Assembly (NCBI GenBank): GCA_900549105.1
Contig: URND01000006.1
Coordinates: 1 to 58,786 of the forward strand
Direction of reading: 5' to 3'
Source of the DNA: an uncultured Eubacteriales bacterium
Lineage (GTDB): Bacteria > Bacillota > Clostridia > Lachnospirales > Lachnospiraceae
Length of the DNA: 58,786 nt
Shown here: piece by piece, positions 16,896 to 25,489 of the stretch
Layout of the letters: each line of letters begins with the position of its first letter
Position numbering within the stretch: the stretch's first letter is position 1
Position numbers and translations under genes: made by a program
Notes under the pieces: model-generated
Told to the model about the DNA's origin: nothing
Seen by the model: the letters and a program-made list of their open reading frames with translations, nothing else
Databases searched by the model: none

Positions 16896-18572
16896 TTATG
16901 CTTCCGGATAGAACAGGCGGTTCAGCGCACTGAAAATTGCCCGGAAGGAAGAACGGTTAATATTCGAACTGATACCTACGCCATAAGCGGCCGCCCCGGT
17001 ATCGGAATTTACCAGCTGAATGTAGCTGGCTGCCTGGGAATCGGAACCCAGTGTCAACGCATGCTCGTGATACATGGTCAGCTTTGTGCGGAAGCCGGAC
17101 TGATGGCAAAGGCCATGTTTCACCGCATCAATCGGTCCGTTGCCAAAGCCTTCGATAACCTTCTCTTCGCCGTGATCCGTATAAGTAAGAATAACCTTTG
17201 TATCATATGCACCCTGGTCATCGCTGATATCTTCGATTCTCGCTTTGCGGAAATGCAGCGGCTCTTTGGCATCAATATACATACTCCGGAAGGTGTCCAT
17301 AATCTGTTCCGGCGATACTTCGCCCTGAACCTCGGACATGGCCTGAATCTTATCGGCCAGCTCTTTATGCATTTCTTTCGGAAGCTTGAAGCCATAATAC
17401 TGTTCCAGAACAAAGGCCACGCCGCCCTTGCCGGACTGGCTGTTGATTCGTACCAACGGTTCATATTCACGGCCCACATCGGATGGGTCAATCGGCAGAT
17501 ACGGCACTTCCCAAATCTTTGAATTTCTCTCATGAAGGGCCTGCATACCTTTGCTGATGGCATCCTGATGAGAGCCGGAGAAGGCGGTAAATACCAGTTT
17601 TCCGGCATACGGATGTCTCGGAGGAATTCCCATCTTTGTGCAGCGTTCCGTTACCTCAATAATCTCATTGACATTTTCGATGTTCAATTCGGGATTGATT
17701 CCCTGGGAAAACATGTTGTAGGCGACATTTAAAATATCCACATTGCCGGTACGCTCGCCATTGCCAAATAATGTTCCCTCGACACGTTCTGCTCCGGCCA
17801 GCAAAGCCAGCTCTGTTGCCGCCACACCGCAGCCCCTGTCATTGTGCGGATGGATACTTAAAATGATTTTGTCCCTCTCTGTAAAATGGGTGCTCATCCA
17901 CTCTATCTGGTCCGCATAGACATTCGGAGTATTCATTTCAACCGTTGCCGGAAGATTAAAGATAATCGGCCTTTCAACCGTTGGCTGCCATACTTCTTTG
18001 ACAGCTTCGCATACTTCCAAGGCAAAATCCATCTCTGTCCCGGTAAAACTTTCCGGGGAGTATTCCAGCCAGAGATTGCCATCAAAATTCTTTGCGCCCT
18101 CTTTAACCATCTTTGTTCCATCGATGGCAATCTGTTTAATTTCTTCTCTGCTCATATGGAATACCACATCTCTCTGAAGAGTGGATGTGGAATTATAAAT
18201 ATGGAAGACAACGTTCTTAATACCTTTAATCGCTTCAAAAGATTTGTCAATCAAGTGCTGACGGCACTGACACAAAATCTGTACACGCACATCATCCGGA
18301 ATCATTTTGCGGTCCACCAGCGTGCGAAGGAAATCATATTCCAACTGGGATGCCGATGGGAAACCAATCTCAATCTCTTTGAATCCCAGTTTGACAAGCA
18401 TATTGAAAAATTCCAGTTTTTCCTCAACAACCATCGGCTCAATCAATGCCTGGTTACCGTCCCTCAAATCCACGCTGCACCAGATTGGCGCTTTCTGAAT
18501 TTCTTTATTCGGCCACTGCCGCTCTTTATAATCCAATACAGGTACTCTTTTATATCTCTGATAATTCAACAT
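16896..18572 (-). CDS. leuA: 2-isopropylmalate synthase
   Basis: The protein is about 558 aa and starts at the ATG with AGGAGG 7 nt upstream; an in-frame extension to 18662 would run through the upstream terminator. The HMGL-like TIM barrel shows CSVDLRDGNQAL and the metal site SIHPHNDRGCG. The regulatory LeuA dimer domain follows (DTKVILTYTDHGEEKV, SDTGAAAYGVG, SNINRSSFRAI). It condenses acetyl-CoA with 2-ketoisovalerate, the first step of leucine synthesis, and is probably feedback-inhibited by leucine. The length fits the long bacterial LeuA class. CodY, encoded 12 kb away, is a likely regulator in Firmicutes, though I found no convincing CodY box here. Confidence 0.96.
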   Translation of the reverse strand: MLNYQRYKRVPVLDYKERQWPNKEIQKAPIWCSVDLRDGNQALIEPMVVEEKLEFFNMLVKLGFKEIEIGFPSASQLEYDFLRTLVDRKMIPDDVRVQILCQCRQHLIDKSFEAIKGIKNVVFHIYNSTSTLQRDVVFHMSREEIKQIAIDGTKMVKEGAKNFDGNLWLEYSPESFTGTEMDFALEVCEAVKEVWQPTVERPIIFNLPATVEMNTPNVYADQIEWMSTHFTERDKIILSIHPHNDRGCGVAATELALLAGAERVEGTLFGNGERTGNVDILNVAYNMFSQGINPELNIENVNEIIEVTERCTKMGIPPRHPYAGKLVFTAFSGSHQDAISKGMQALHERNSKIWEVPYLPIDPSDVGREYEPLVRINSQSGKGGVAFVLEQYYGFKLPKEMHKELADKIQAMSEVQGEVSPEQIMDTFRSMYIDAKEPLHFRKARIEDISDDQGAYDTKVILTYTDHGEEKVIEGFGNGPIDAVKHGLCHQSGFRTKLTMYHEHALTLGSDSQAASYIQLVNSDTGAAAYGVGISSNINRSSFRAIFSALNRLFYPEA

Positions 18573-18621
18573 TTTTCTTCCTCCTAATTCAATAATAAAT
18601 ACAGGGTACACCTTAATTCTT

Positions 18622-18654
18622 AAAAAAAAGAGTATCGCAGAAGCAATACTCTTT
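18622..18654 (-). terminator. Intrinsic terminator between the HPr gene and leuA
   Basis: On the minus strand AAAGAGTAT and ATACTCTTT form a 9-bp stem with a 10-nt loop, followed by a run of eight T. It ends the HPr transcript or attenuates entry into leuA. The leuA leader lacks T-box-like sequence. Confidence 0.82.
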
Positions 18655-18683
18655 AAACGCACTTAGATACATAAATGATTAAA

Positions 18684-18947
18684 CTATTCGCCCAGGCCGG
18701 TCTCGATGACTCCTCGCATAGCTTCCAAAGCCAATTCCTCGTCCTCGCCGTCGCAGCATAGTTCAATGACATCTCCACATTTAACACAGGCGCCAAGAAC
18801 ACTTAGCACGCTTTTCGCATTTGCTATGCTTCCCTTTGCCCCAAATGTAATCTGTGATTTAAATCTCATCGCTTCTTTGCAAAAAATTCCGGCTGGTCGT
18901 AGGTGTAGCCCTGAAGGATTTGTGATTGTAATTTTATCGCATATCAT
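18684..18947 (-). CDS. HPr-family phosphocarrier protein
   Basis: Using the ATG at 18947 the protein is 87 aa, the normal HPr length. The active-site segment NPSGLHLRPA places the phospho-accepting histidine at residue 15. NAKSVLSVLG places serine at residue 46, the site used by HPr kinase for catabolite control. Both key residues are present, so it is not a Crh-type protein. It could be the main PTS HPr or a regulatory paralogue. No PTS enzyme I gene is adjacent. It lies 96 nt downstream of cdaR and ends before a strong terminator. Confidence 0.88.
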   Translation of the reverse strand: MICDKITITNPSGLHLRPAGIFCKEAMRFKSQITFGAKGSIANAKSVLSVLGACVKCGDVIELCCDGEDEELALEAMRGVIETGLGE

Positions 18948-19043
18948 AACATTATCTCTCCCCGTCTTAATGCCCAGTCTTTCATTTAAAAATCGGAACA
19001 AATAAAATGTTACCACTTTTTATCCAGGATGGCAACTGTTTTT

Positions 19044-20273
19044 TTACTGAGAATCTATTTTAATTTTTACCGGCACCTCAGAGGCCAGCGAAACCTTCTG
19101 GTTTGCCGTCATCTGCAGATTCACGGTATGTATTCCAGGCTCAAGGCCTGTCACATCGAGACTGAATTCCATTTTTGAACGGTCCAGCGTCTCAAAAGTC
19201 GTATCCATTCCATACAATATATATGAAATAGTGGAATCTCCGATGACAGAATAGGTATATTCATCGGACTTTCCAATCAGCTCCACGGAATCAAAATTAA
19301 CACTTGCGCCTAAACGGCTGTACTCTGACACCTTGATGGCCAGTTTGGCTGTCTTATCTGTTTCCGGATGAACAAGCACGGCCCCCATACCTTTTACAAT
19401 CGCTTCCAGATCCATCTCGGCTTCTACATTTTCAGAAATGCCCTCTGCCACGTAATCATCCAAAGCAATTTCATTAATCTTATCCAGAACATCCTGGCTG
19501 CCTGCAATCTCCACTTCCGCCGGAGAAAAATCGGAAGACTCAATGCCATAACCTTCCGCCGGGCTTGCATTGATCGTCCATTTCACCGGAACTGTCTTTG
19601 TATCCAGCAGGGAAACATTTACCTTTAAACTCTCCTCACTGAAAGTAATATCTGTACTGTCAATTTTATTTCCATTGGAGTCATAAAGTACCGGTTCCAC
19701 AACAAAGGAGCAGTCATTCGAAATTCCTGATACATTGACAATCGCATAAACGCTGGAAATCCTGTCAATTGTTGTCTTCGCTCCTTCAATGCGGATAATA
19801 TTCGGCTCCACACTGACATTTCCCAGAGCCTTGCCGGTAATTACCGTTCCCTCGGCCTTGGTTGCCACCATCTTATCCACGCTGGACAAGTCTTCAATGC
19901 TGACCCGCATCATCGTATTGGCGCCCTTCTCAATCGTCACCTGATTCGAATTGCGAAGCACCGTAATCTCAATCGGCACAGCGCCGGTAAATGATAAATT
20001 GGCAAAATCAGCCACCGCTTCAAAATCCTTCGCCGTCAAATCCTTTAAAACAGACTGGCGGGCGCGGACAGTGATTGTCACCGTATTGCCCTCAATGACT
20101 TCATAGGTTTTATCGTTTTCACGAATTAATTCTTCGTTGATTTTCGTTACCGGAAGTTCCAGAGGTTTCGTCTGCTCCGGGTCCTCCATTGTAATAACAA
20201 CAAGCCAGAAGACAATCGCCAACATTAAAGATATTATTTTCATGCCCAAATTATTCGTTAGCTTTTTTCTCAT
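19044..20273 (-). CDS. cdaR: YbbR-domain regulator of diadenylate cyclase
   Basis: The protein is about 409 aa from the ATG preceded by GGAG. An N-terminal transmembrane helix (MKIISLMLAIVFWLVVIT) leads into several extracytoplasmic YbbR repeats with the recurring pattern of an initial basic strand and PVxW/VxI segments (for example TKTVPVKWTINASPAEGY). CdaR modulates CdaA, and its start lies inside the end of cdaA (23-nt overlap), the conserved arrangement. Unlike in Bacillus, glmM does not follow; HPr and leuA do. Confidence 0.9.
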   Translation of the reverse strand: MRKKLTNNLGMKIISLMLAIVFWLVVITMEDPEQTKPLELPVTKINEELIRENDKTYEVIEGNTVTITVRARQSVLKDLTAKDFEAVADFANLSFTGAVPIEITVLRNSNQVTIEKGANTMMRVSIEDLSSVDKMVATKAEGTVITGKALGNVSVEPNIIRIEGAKTTIDRISSVYAIVNVSGISNDCSFVVEPVLYDSNGNKIDSTDITFSEESLKVNVSLLDTKTVPVKWTINASPAEGYGIESSDFSPAEVEIAGSQDVLDKINEIALDDYVAEGISENVEAEMDLEAIVKGMGAVLVHPETDKTAKLAIKVSEYSRLGASVNFDSVELIGKSDEYTYSVIGDSTISYILYGMDTTFETLDRSKMEFSLDVTGLEPGIHTVNLQMTANQKVSLASEVPVKIKIDSQ

Positions 20274-21132
20274 TTTTGATGATTCTCCTCCATCGGCTGC
20301 GTTTCGGCGCATCCTGATTCTTCATCAGAGTGCTGAGCTGCTCACGAAGCTCCTCCTGGCTCAGGCCGCGGAAAAGCATTCCATCATGCGCAACGGAAAT
20401 CATTCCTGTTTCTTCAGATACGATCAACGTGATACTGTCCGATACCTCGCTGATTCCCACCCCGGCACGGTGACGGGTCCCCAGTTCCTTGCTGAGAAGC
20501 ATATTATCCGACAGCGGCAGATAACATGTCGCCGCCACAATGCGGTTATCACGCACAAATACAGCGCCGTCGTGCAGCGGCGTATTATGTTCAAATATAT
20601 TAATCAACAACTGGCTGCTCACAAGAGAATCCAAAAAAATACCGGTGCGCTCATATTCACTGAGCTGAACATCCTGCTCGATGACGATCAGGGCGCCGGT
20701 ACGGGCTTTGGACATCTCGATGCAGGCTTTGATAATCTCTGTCTTCGTTTTCTCCGCCGTCTTTGCCTCCTGCTCATTCGCAACCACATTGCCGCTGAAA
20801 TTCAGGAATGACACTAAAATATTTTTCCGTCCAAGCTGTTCCAGCGCACGCCGGAGTTCCGGCTGAAATAATACAAATATGGAGATGATCGCCACACTGA
20901 TTAAATTCTGGAACAGCCAGAGAATCGTATCCATATGAAAAACATAGGCAAACAGCACAAAAGCACAAATGACAAAGATTCCTTTAAGCAATGTCCAGGC
21001 CCGCGTATCCCGAATCCAAATCAATATATAATAAATCAATACACTGATAATCAGAATCTCCAGTACATTGTTCCATTGTATGGCCGGTATAAATGATACT
21101 ATACGGCTGATCCAATTTACTATCGCTCCCAT
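20251..21132 (-). CDS. cdaA: Diadenylate cyclase CdaA
   Basis: The 293-aa protein has three N-terminal membrane helices (about residues 20-90) and a DisA_N catalytic domain. The DGA motif (residues 188-190, in NTPLHDGAVFV) and the RHR motif (220-222, in GTRHRAGVGISE) are intact. It makes c-di-AMP from two ATP at the membrane. A strong Shine-Dalgarno (AGGAGG) precedes the start. It forms an operon with cdaR and the two upstream membrane-protein genes. Confidence 0.95.
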   Translation of the reverse strand: MGAIVNWISRIVSFIPAIQWNNVLEILIISVLIYYILIWIRDTRAWTLLKGIFVICAFVLFAYVFHMDTILWLFQNLISVAIISIFVLFQPELRRALEQLGRKNILVSFLNFSGNVVANEQEAKTAEKTKTEIIKACIEMSKARTGALIVIEQDVQLSEYERTGIFLDSLVSSQLLINIFEHNTPLHDGAVFVRDNRIVAATCYLPLSDNMLLSKELGTRHRAGVGISEVSDSITLIVSEETGMISVAHDGMLFRGLSQEELREQLSTLMKNQDAPKRSRWRRIIKNEKKANE

Positions 21133-21181
21133 GCTGCACCTCCTTTTTCATTATTTTTATCATGATTTTTATCACGAATTT

Positions 21182-22318
21182 TTACTTCTGATCCAATTCG
21201 TCAAAATCAAACCCATCAAAGGACAATTCGTCGAAATCGCCGACCGGTTTCTGCGCCGGCACACTCTCTGACGGCGCTGACGTTTCATAAGCCGTCGATT
21301 CCGGCCCGGAAGTTCTCTCAGCTTCCATCATATCCATGAAATCTTCCTCTTTTTCAGAGCCCTTTTTCGATTTTTTTGCTTTCTTTGTTTTCGTTTTTTT
21401 ACCATAGGTTTTGACTGTGCGTTCCGCCTGGGTAATCTGAATCTTTGGAACGGCTTTGACATAGTAATAATAATCGTCATCTTCAAACTGAAGGGATTCT
21501 TTTCGGGCATAATCCAGCGTACAGCCCATAAACTGGGCAACCGCCGCCAGAAGTCCGCCAATCACTGAACCGACAACCACCATAGCCACGCTCATTCCCT
21601 CGATACCGGAAGACTGCATTGCCAGCCCGATCACGTTAACCAGCGTGCCGACACCAATGGCAATATACCAGGAATAGTCTATGGCCAAACGTGAAATACC
21701 GTAAACAATAAGAATAACCAGTGTAAACACAATAATATATGCAACCATTTCTTTATCGGCGAACAGTTTATCAAAAATATACTGATAGCTCGTCATAATC
21801 TCTTTGACATCCGTTCCCGGGTCTCCTAAACTGGCGGCCTCCTGCAGATATCCCACAACTTTCATGAAGATTACCCCAAAGGCAATCGGAAGCGCGGCAA
21901 AAGGATTAAAGGCCATCGCGCCAACCAGCGGAATCATATAATGCAGGTTAAACTGGGCCAGAACCGGATAAAGTACAATGAGAATTCCCTGATCCGGGGC
22001 AAATTTTAAATAAATAAAATAGAACAGCAAAAATACAACCAGCGCAACGGCCGAAAGCACCATCGACAGCTTAAACAGATGCAGCAGAACAACCAGCGCA
22101 AAAATCAATACAAATATGGATACCGGCACCACGGCGCATATAACCGATAAAAACAGCATCGGCACAGTTCCCGTTAAGGCCTCAAAATAACCGAGGTCAT
22201 TATTGATATAATTAAATGCCAGAATGGCCAGAATGAATTTTCCGACCATCTGCACCGGATATTCAAAATTCTTATAAAAACCAACAAGTTTTTCCTTTAA
22301 CACTAATAAATTTGTCAT
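21182..22318 (-). CDS. Polytopic membrane protein of unknown function next to cdaA
   Basis: The 378-aa protein has about eight to nine predicted membrane helices up to residue 280. A Lys-rich linker (KKTKTKKAKKSKKG) and an acidic cytoplasmic tail follow, ending FDELSFDGFDFDELDQK. I do not recognise an enzyme or transporter signature; some helices have the Ala/Gly/Pro pattern of transport permeases. The start overlaps the previous gene by one base (TAATG), so it is translationally coupled. Its place directly upstream of cdaA suggests a link with c-di-AMP, membrane or wall physiology; this is inference. Confidence 0.72.
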   Translation of the reverse strand: MTNLLVLKEKLVGFYKNFEYPVQMVGKFILAILAFNYINNDLGYFEALTGTVPMLFLSVICAVVPVSIFVLIFALVVLLHLFKLSMVLSAVALVVFLLFYFIYLKFAPDQGILIVLYPVLAQFNLHYMIPLVGAMAFNPFAALPIAFGVIFMKVVGYLQEAASLGDPGTDVKEIMTSYQYIFDKLFADKEMVAYIIVFTLVILIVYGISRLAIDYSWYIAIGVGTLVNVIGLAMQSSGIEGMSVAMVVVGSVIGGLLAAVAQFMGCTLDYARKESLQFEDDDYYYYVKAVPKIQITQAERTVKTYGKKTKTKKAKKSKKGSEKEEDFMDMMEAERTSGPESTAYETSAPSESVPAQKPVGDFDELSFDGFDFDELDQK

Positions 22319-22737
22319 TATCTATTGTCCTCCGTTGAATTGTTTTTGTCGTATCCATCATTTATCTCATCCAGACTCTTCAAGTCCTTATAGTACCAGC
22401 GCACCCGCTTTTGGGTATCCGCATATTTCCAGCCGTAAAACAGGATACTGATTACCGCAAACACAATCAGAACAATGACATAATACTTTAGTATGCCTCT
22501 GGCCAGCGCCCAAAAATCCATGCCCACGATATTTTCCATATAATACTCTGCCTTCATCACTATATAAAGCCCCAGGCAGAGAATAAACCCTATCGTCACT
22601 CCAATTAATGTTTTTAATGTATTGAGCCGGACATAATCCCCCTGGTAATACCGGTTAATCGCCAAATCCTCCTTGCCCTGACTCTTTTCGTACATGGCGC
22701 AGCGGCTCATAATACGGATTTTATCTTTATTGAGCAT
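22318..22737 (-). CDS. Small two-helix membrane protein of unknown function
   Basis: The 139-aa protein has an N-terminal cytoplasmic region (MLNKDKIRIMSRCAMYEKSQ), two membrane helices near residues 42-62 and 83-103, and a charged C-terminal segment. No known domain is recognised. It is coupled to the polytopic membrane gene by a TAATG overlap and is the first gene of the cdaA operon, with a promoter-like element about 75 nt upstream. Confidence 0.7.
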   Translation of the reverse strand: MLNKDKIRIMSRCAMYEKSQGKEDLAINRYYQGDYVRLNTLKTLIGVTIGFILCLGLYIVMKAEYYMENIVGMDFWALARGILKYYVIVLIVFAVISILFYGWKYADTQKRVRWYYKDLKSLDEINDGYDKNNSTEDNR

Positions 22738-22809
22738 ATAAACACCTCACATTTTTCTGTTTTTCCTGCCTCTTACTTTTTTCTAAGCACAAAACGGCAT
22801 TATTGAAAT

Positions 22810-22838
22810 ATTATAACACAAAAAAAACCAAAAGTCAC
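22810..22838 (-). promoter_or_regulatory. Predicted promoter of the cdaA operon
   Basis: On the minus strand a perfect -10 box TATAAT (22815-22810) sits 17 nt from GTGACT (22838-22833), a four-of-six match to the -35 consensus. Confidence 0.55.
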
Positions 22839-22894
22839 CCCATATCCTCAGCGGATTCCCCACATCTGAATTTTTAACAAAATTTTCCCCGAAT

Positions 22895-22923
22895 ATCCAA
22901 AAACTTTTTCTATCTTGTATAAT
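22895..22923 (+). promoter_or_regulatory. Possible promoter of the PurF-like gene
   Basis: A TATAAT box at 22918-22923 lies about 60 nt before the start codon, but the matching -35 (ATCCAA) is poor. The spacer between this box and the strong Shine-Dalgarno (AAAGGAGG) is too short for a purine riboswitch. Confidence 0.35.
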
Positions 22924-22987
22924 TGTATAAAATGCGATTTTCATATACAATAAAATACGACATGAATTATAAAGGAGGATTAAAACC

Positions 22988-24409
22988 ATGGGCGGTTTTT
23001 TTGGCGTCACTTCAAAGCAGGACTGTGTTCTTGACGTTTTTTTTGGAGTTGACTATCACTCGCATTTGGGAACCCGAAGAGGCGGTATGATTATCTATGA
23101 CACAGAGCAGGGTTTCCAGCGTCAGATTCATAACATTGAAAATACACCTTTTCGAACAAAATTTGAAAAAGATTTGTATGACTTTCACGGCTGCTCCGGC
23201 ATCGGCTGTATCAGCGATTCGGACCCTCAGCCGCTTTTAGTCCGCTCCCATCTGGGATTGTATGCGATTACCATGGTCGGCATTATCAATAACGCCGATG
23301 ACCTTATCAAACAGTATTTTTCTGACCACGGCCATCAGTTTATGGCGATGAGCTCCGGCAAAGTCAACAGCACCGAATTGATTGCAGCTCTGATTAATCA
23401 GAAGGAGGATTTGGTTTCCGGCATCCGCCATGCACAGGATTCGATTGACGGCTCCGCAACCATTTTAATTTTGACGCCGGACGGTATTATCGCCGCCAGA
23501 GACAAGCTCGGACGTCTTCCCGTTTTAATTGGAAAAAATGAAAACGGACACTGCGTCTCCTTTGAATCCTTTGCTTACACAAAGCTTGGATATGAAAATG
23601 CTTATGAACTTGGTCCGCAGGAAATTGTATTTATGGATTCTGACCATTTTGAAACTCTGGCGCCAGCCGGAAAAGAGATGAAAATCTGCGCCTTTCTCTG
23701 GAGCTATTATGGCTATCCAAACTCCAAATATGAAGGCGTGAATGTCGAAGTGATGCGTTACCGCAACGGCGAGATTATGGCCCGGGATGAAATGAAAGCC
23801 GGAACACTGCCGGATGTGGATTATGTGGCCGGTGTTCCCGACTCCGGAATTCCTCACGCCATCGGTTACTCAAAGCAAAGCGGAAAAACCTTTGCACGCC
23901 CATTTGTAAAATATACGCCAACCTGGCCCCGTTCTTTTATGCCGGCCAATCAGAACATCCGCAATCAGGTCGCTAAAATGAAACAGATTCCGGTTCAGGA
24001 ATTAATTGAAGGGAAAAAACTTTTATTTGTCGATGACTCTATTGTCCGCGGAACCCAGTTGAGAGAAACTGTCGAATTCCTTTATGATTCCAACGCGGCT
24101 GAAGTACATATCCGTTCGGCCTGTCCGCCGATCATGTACAGCTGCAAATATTTGAATTTCTCCAGCAACGGCTCTGATATGGACTTAATCGCCCGAAGCA
24201 CCATCCAGGAATTGGAAGGCGATGAGGGACAGGCCCATCTGGATGAATATGCAGACGCTTCCACGGAAAGAGGTAAATGTCTGCTCCGCTCCATCTGCGA
24301 GAAAATGGGCTTTGACTCCCTCGGATACCAGTCCCTTGACGGTTTGCTGGAAGCCATCGGCATCGACCGTGAAAAAATCTGCACCTATTGTTGGGACGGA
24401 AAAAAATAA
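22988..24409 (+). CDS. PurF-like phosphoribosyltransferase lacking glutaminase residues
   Basis: The 473-aa protein aligns with amidophosphoribosyltransferase. The C-terminal PRPP-binding loop LLFVDDSIVRGTQ is intact, and Cys465/Cys468 in KICTYCWDG plus Cys residues in KICAFLW and RSACPP could hold the Fe-S cluster of Bacillus-type PurF. The N-terminal Ntn glutaminase domain is altered: the nucleophile Cys expected after Met is Gly (MGGFFGV). The expected HNGN oxyanion region reads MVGIINN, and the SDTE motif reads NSTE. Glutamine hydrolysis is therefore not expected. It may use free ammonia, use another amine, or be regulatory. AAAGGAGG lies 7 nt before the ATG. Confidence 0.85.
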   Translation: MGGFFGVTSKQDCVLDVFFGVDYHSHLGTRRGGMIIYDTEQGFQRQIHNIENTPFRTKFEKDLYDFHGCSGIGCISDSDPQPLLVRSHLGLYAITMVGIINNADDLIKQYFSDHGHQFMAMSSGKVNSTELIAALINQKEDLVSGIRHAQDSIDGSATILILTPDGIIAARDKLGRLPVLIGKNENGHCVSFESFAYTKLGYENAYELGPQEIVFMDSDHFETLAPAGKEMKICAFLWSYYGYPNSKYEGVNVEVMRYRNGEIMARDEMKAGTLPDVDYVAGVPDSGIPHAIGYSKQSGKTFARPFVKYTPTWPRSFMPANQNIRNQVAKMKQIPVQELIEGKKLLFVDDSIVRGTQLRETVEFLYDSNAAEVHIRSACPPIMYSCKYLNFSSNGSDMDLIARSTIQELEGDEGQAHLDEYADASTERGKCLLRSICEKMGFDSLGYQSLDGLLEAIGIDREKICTYCWDGKK

Positions 24410-24441
24410 ATCCAAAAGGCCATCCGGCCGCTTAAAAATGC

Positions 24442-24490
24442 AAACAGGTCGTTCAGCCGCTTATTGATACGGCGAATGACCTGTTTTTTT
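24442..24490 (+). terminator. Terminator of the PurF-like gene
   Basis: AAACAGGTC with AGCCG pairs with CGGC and GACCTGTTT to form a long near-perfect hairpin (mismatch in the middle), followed by a T7 run on the plus strand. It also separates the convergent bile-salt-hydrolase-type gene, whose stop lies 12 nt further on. Confidence 0.85.
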
Positions 24491-24501
24491 GCCGACACGG
24501 C

Positions 24502-25476
24502 TTAATTTTGCATATTTATCTGCTGTCCCTGAATCAAAGGATAAGAAATCAGCCGACAGCTTTCCAAATCTTCTTTATACATATCCACCCCAGTAATCTG
24601 GCGATTCTCATAGGTAGTATAATAATAAATTCCCCTGTCCGTATTGCAGCAGGAGCTGTAAACCGTCATTTCATATTGTCCATTTTCATCCTTTGCGCAG
24701 CCCCGCTGCTGCTCCACAGCGGCCAGAATATGAAAGAACTGGCTGAGACTTTCCGATTCCGAATCCCCGGAAACCGAATTCATTTTTGTGAAAGCAGCCT
24801 TCACAAATCTGGAAGCCGACGATAAGTCCCCCGGCAGCCCCAGACCGCCCATTCCCAGACAGTAAGGCTTCAAATCCATTTTTTCCGAAAAGCGGTTCAC
24901 CGCCTGTTCCGCCGTGATATTCATAAAATTGTTCAAATAAAACATCTGAAAATCAAAGGGCGGATTGTTTGTCAGAATCCCTATCGGATTGTCATAAATC
25001 TTAATGCCGTCGCTGACAGCCTCCACAACAATACTCTTCTCCCTGTCTGAAATCATCCAATGAAGCGGCGAAGCCGGCAGTCCGGCGCTGAAATTTTCAT
25101 TCCAGATATTTATATGCTCCAGCAAAGCCCTGGCTTCTCCCACATCGCTGCATTGAGCCAGAATCCACGGTATAAGCTCAAAAGTCGCCACGTTGTCCAC
25201 GCCCTGAGCCTCCGGCTTATAACAGGCATTTCCCGGAAAATTCAATCCCGCCATACTCAGGCCCTTTTCATTTGTCGCATCATAATACAGTGGATATCCC
25301 TCCACCACATAAGCCATGCCAATCATCCCATAATGATTCAATAAAGCATTGACCTTTCGAAAGTGAAAGGGATAATTTCTCGGTGTCACCGTGACTGTCT
25401 CATGATAGGAATAGGCCAAATCCAGATTTCTCCCAAAATAGTGGGCCTTTGTTTTATAGGTTATCGCCGTGCACAT
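24502..25476 (-). CDS. Choloylglycine hydrolase / bile salt hydrolase
   Basis: The 324-aa Ntn-hydrolase begins MCTAITYKT with the nucleophile Cys2 ready for exposure after Met removal. The other catalytic positions of bile salt hydrolases are present: Arg16 and Asp19 in GRNLDLAYS, Asn79 in GLSMAGLNFP, Asn170 in ILTNNP and Arg223 in SSASRFVKA. The enzyme cleaves glycine or taurine from conjugated bile acids in the cytoplasm, a trait of gut bacteria. Penicillin V acylases share the fold, but the NxxGL...LNFPG pattern favours bile salt hydrolase. AAGGAG lies 9 nt before the ATG and ddh is 13 nt upstream, so the two are probably co-transcribed. Confidence 0.9.
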   Translation of the reverse strand: MCTAITYKTKAHYFGRNLDLAYSYHETVTVTPRNYPFHFRKVNALLNHYGMIGMAYVVEGYPLYYDATNEKGLSMAGLNFPGNACYKPEAQGVDNVATFELIPWILAQCSDVGEARALLEHINIWNENFSAGLPASPLHWMISDREKSIVVEAVSDGIKIYDNPIGILTNNPPFDFQMFYLNNFMNITAEQAVNRFSEKMDLKPYCLGMGGLGLPGDLSSASRFVKAAFTKMNSVSGDSESESLSQFFHILAAVEQQRGCAKDENGQYEMTVYSSCCNTDRGIYYYTTYENRQITGVDMYKEDLESCRLISYPLIQGQQINMQN

Positions 25477-25489
25477 GTTTCACATCTCC

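Noticed and set aside
17886..18587. 233-codon plus-strand frame opposite leuA
   Set aside because: LeuA is unambiguous on the minus strand and the frame lacks a start signal.
18573..18683. T-box or leucine leader upstream of leuA
   Set aside because: No conserved T-box AGGGTGG-type sequence or leucine-rich leader peptide is visible; the hairpin with T8 reads as a plain terminator.
22738..22987. Purine riboswitch before the PurF-like gene
   Set aside because: The likely transcript leader is only about 55 nt, and no three-way-junction pattern is present.
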